Shown piece by piece: positions 5,098-5,762 of a stretch of DNA of 5,762 nucleotides (the stretch's first letter is position 1; each line of letters starts with the position of its first letter). Where the stretch lies: assembly GCA_014238625.1 (NCBI GenBank), contig JABAAS010000075.1, forward strand, positions 1 through 5,762, given 5' to 3'. The notes under the pieces are model-generated. The model was not told where the DNA came from. It made no database searches and saw only the letters and a list, made by a program, of their open reading frames with translations. A program made the translations under genes and the position numbers. The stretch comes from Alphaproteobacteria bacterium. GTDB taxonomy: Bacteria; Pseudomonadota; Alphaproteobacteria; JABAAW01.

Positions 5098-5762
5098 ATG
5101 GACGATCATCTTTTGGCAGAGTTTTTGACGGAAACTCTCGATTCAATCAATGCTTTAGACAGTAAGTTAGTCTCTTTCGAGGAGAATCCTAACGATGCGC
5201 TGGCGCTCGCGGAGATATTTCGAGTCGTCCATACTATCAAAGGCACTTGTGGTTTCCTAGATTTGCGACGGCTTGAAAAAATAGCCCATGTTAGCGAGTC
5301 TCTGCTGCGAATTTTTCAACAATCGCCAGAAAGCGTATCGAGCACTCGAGTCAGCTTAGTTTTGGAATCTCTAGATTGCATCAAGTTAATCTTGGACGGC
5401 TTGGCTAAGACTGGCAAAGAGCCACAAGGAGACGATACAGACCTATTGTCTCGCTTTCATGAGGCGGAAACTTCTGCAATCGTCTCGACTAAGCAGGCGG
5501 TGACTAGCGATAACGAGGAGGGGGTAGTTGAACAAGCAAAAGAAGCAGGTGGAAAGGCAGATGACGAACCATCGAGAGAGTCTAGCGATTCTCCGATGCC
5601 AGCTGTTTTTGGAGATTCTTCGAGCGAGATATCTGTACCTTTCTTAGCGGATTCTTTGGCAGATTCTTCGGAAAATTCTCTGGAGGTTCCAGCCGCAAAA
5701 GGCATTGATATTTCATCACAATGGCAAGGAGCTGCTACAAATATGCCGACGGCACAGTCAGA
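5098..5762 (+). CDS. cheA: CheA-type chemotaxis histidine kinase, N-terminal part (runs off right edge)
   Basis: CheA couples chemoreceptors to the flagellar motor by autophosphorylating a histidine in its P1 domain and passing the phosphate to CheY and CheB. The visible 221 residues begin MDDHLLAEFLTETLDSINAL, typical of alphaproteobacterial CheA. The P1 (Hpt) domain occupies about 1-105; the phosphoacceptor is His45 in IFRVVHTIKGTCGFL, followed by LRRLEKIAHVSESLL. After about residue 110 comes a Ser-, Glu-, Asp- and Ala-rich, probably disordered linker that reaches the edge, where the P2 or dimerisation region would be expected. The kinase (HATPase) and CheW-like domains lie outside the window, so a hybrid CheA variant cannot be excluded. 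The ATG is supported by an in-frame stop at 5074-5076 and the fit of the P1 N-terminus; its ribosome binding site is weak (AGAG, 3 nt before). It is divergent from the phoH cluster and has its own promoter candidate. Confidence 0.9.
   Translation, partial: MDDHLLAEFLTETLDSINALDSKLVSFEENPNDALALAEIFRVVHTIKGTCGFLDLRRLEKIAHVSESLLRIFQQSPESVSSTRVSLVLESLDCIKLILDGLAKTGKEPQGDDTDLLSRFHEAETSAIVSTKQAVTSDNEEGVVEQAKEAGGKADDEPSRESSDSPMPAVFGDSSSEISVPFLADSLADSSENSLEVPAAKGIDISSQWQGAATNMPTAQS

Noticed and set aside
4985..5128. Plus-strand frame of 47 codons starting at the ATG within TATAATGG
   Set aside because: Its ATG overlaps the -10 element of the likely cheA promoter, so it would lie upstream of the transcription start, and it runs out of frame into cheA.
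5457..5705. Minus-strand open frame of 82 codons inside cheA
   Set aside because: It is opposite the low-complexity cheA linker; its Ser/Ala/Glu-rich translation simply mirrors the repeated codons of the real gene.
1..5762. CRISPR array, insertion sequence, tRNA or phage element
   Set aside because: I found no spaced direct repeats, transposase motifs, tRNA-like cloverleaf or phage genes; the only tandem repeat is the short one at the ybeY end.

Overview
This is a chromosomal window that looks alphaproteobacterial. Five minus-strand genes read right to left as phoH, ybeY, corC/tlyC-type, lnt and an XRE-family helix-turn-helix regulator. That order is characteristic of many Alphaproteobacteria, where miaB usually precedes phoH and metK/trmB often follow the regulator. 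The regulator's sequence (GSKIRLRRTMLGISQ followed by TFQQVQKYERG) is also the type found next to lnt in that class. Base composition appears moderate rather than GC-rich. I cannot name a genus.

Layout. Positions 1-183 (minus) hold the N-terminal 61 codons of the XRE regulator, cut by the window edge. Positions 184-334 are non-coding, with an inverted repeat. Positions 335-2005 are lnt, 1977-2963 are corC and 3015-3677 are ybeY. The 3' end of ybeY lies in a 12-nt-period repeat interrupted by one extra base. Positions 3696-4682 are phoH. Positions 4683-5097 have no confident gene: there is a doubtful small ORF ending exactly at the phoH start, a compact promoter zone at about 4944-4986 with an 8-bp inverted repeat, and a leader of roughly 100 nt with a hairpin. 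From 5098 to the right edge, on the plus strand, is the 5' part of a cheA-type chemotaxis histidine kinase gene: the phosphotransfer (P1) domain and an acidic linker.

How the genes fit together. PhoH (NTPase, possible RNA helicase) and YbeY (metal-dependent endoribonuclease) belong to RNA processing and ribosome quality control. CorC (CBS-domain protein) and Lnt (last step of lipoprotein acylation) belong to the envelope. Tight spacing (18 nt phoH-ybeY, 51 nt ybeY-corC, 29-nt overlap corC-lnt) suggests one operon. The chemotaxis gene is divergent and unrelated in function; it shares only the intergenic promoter zone.

Most of the window is an ordinary conserved cluster and I see no evidence of a new multi-gene system. 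The points most worth a second look are the apparent one-base interruption of the repeat at the end of ybeY, the overlapping divergent promoter candidates with an inverted repeat, and unusual residues and an insertion in YbeY.
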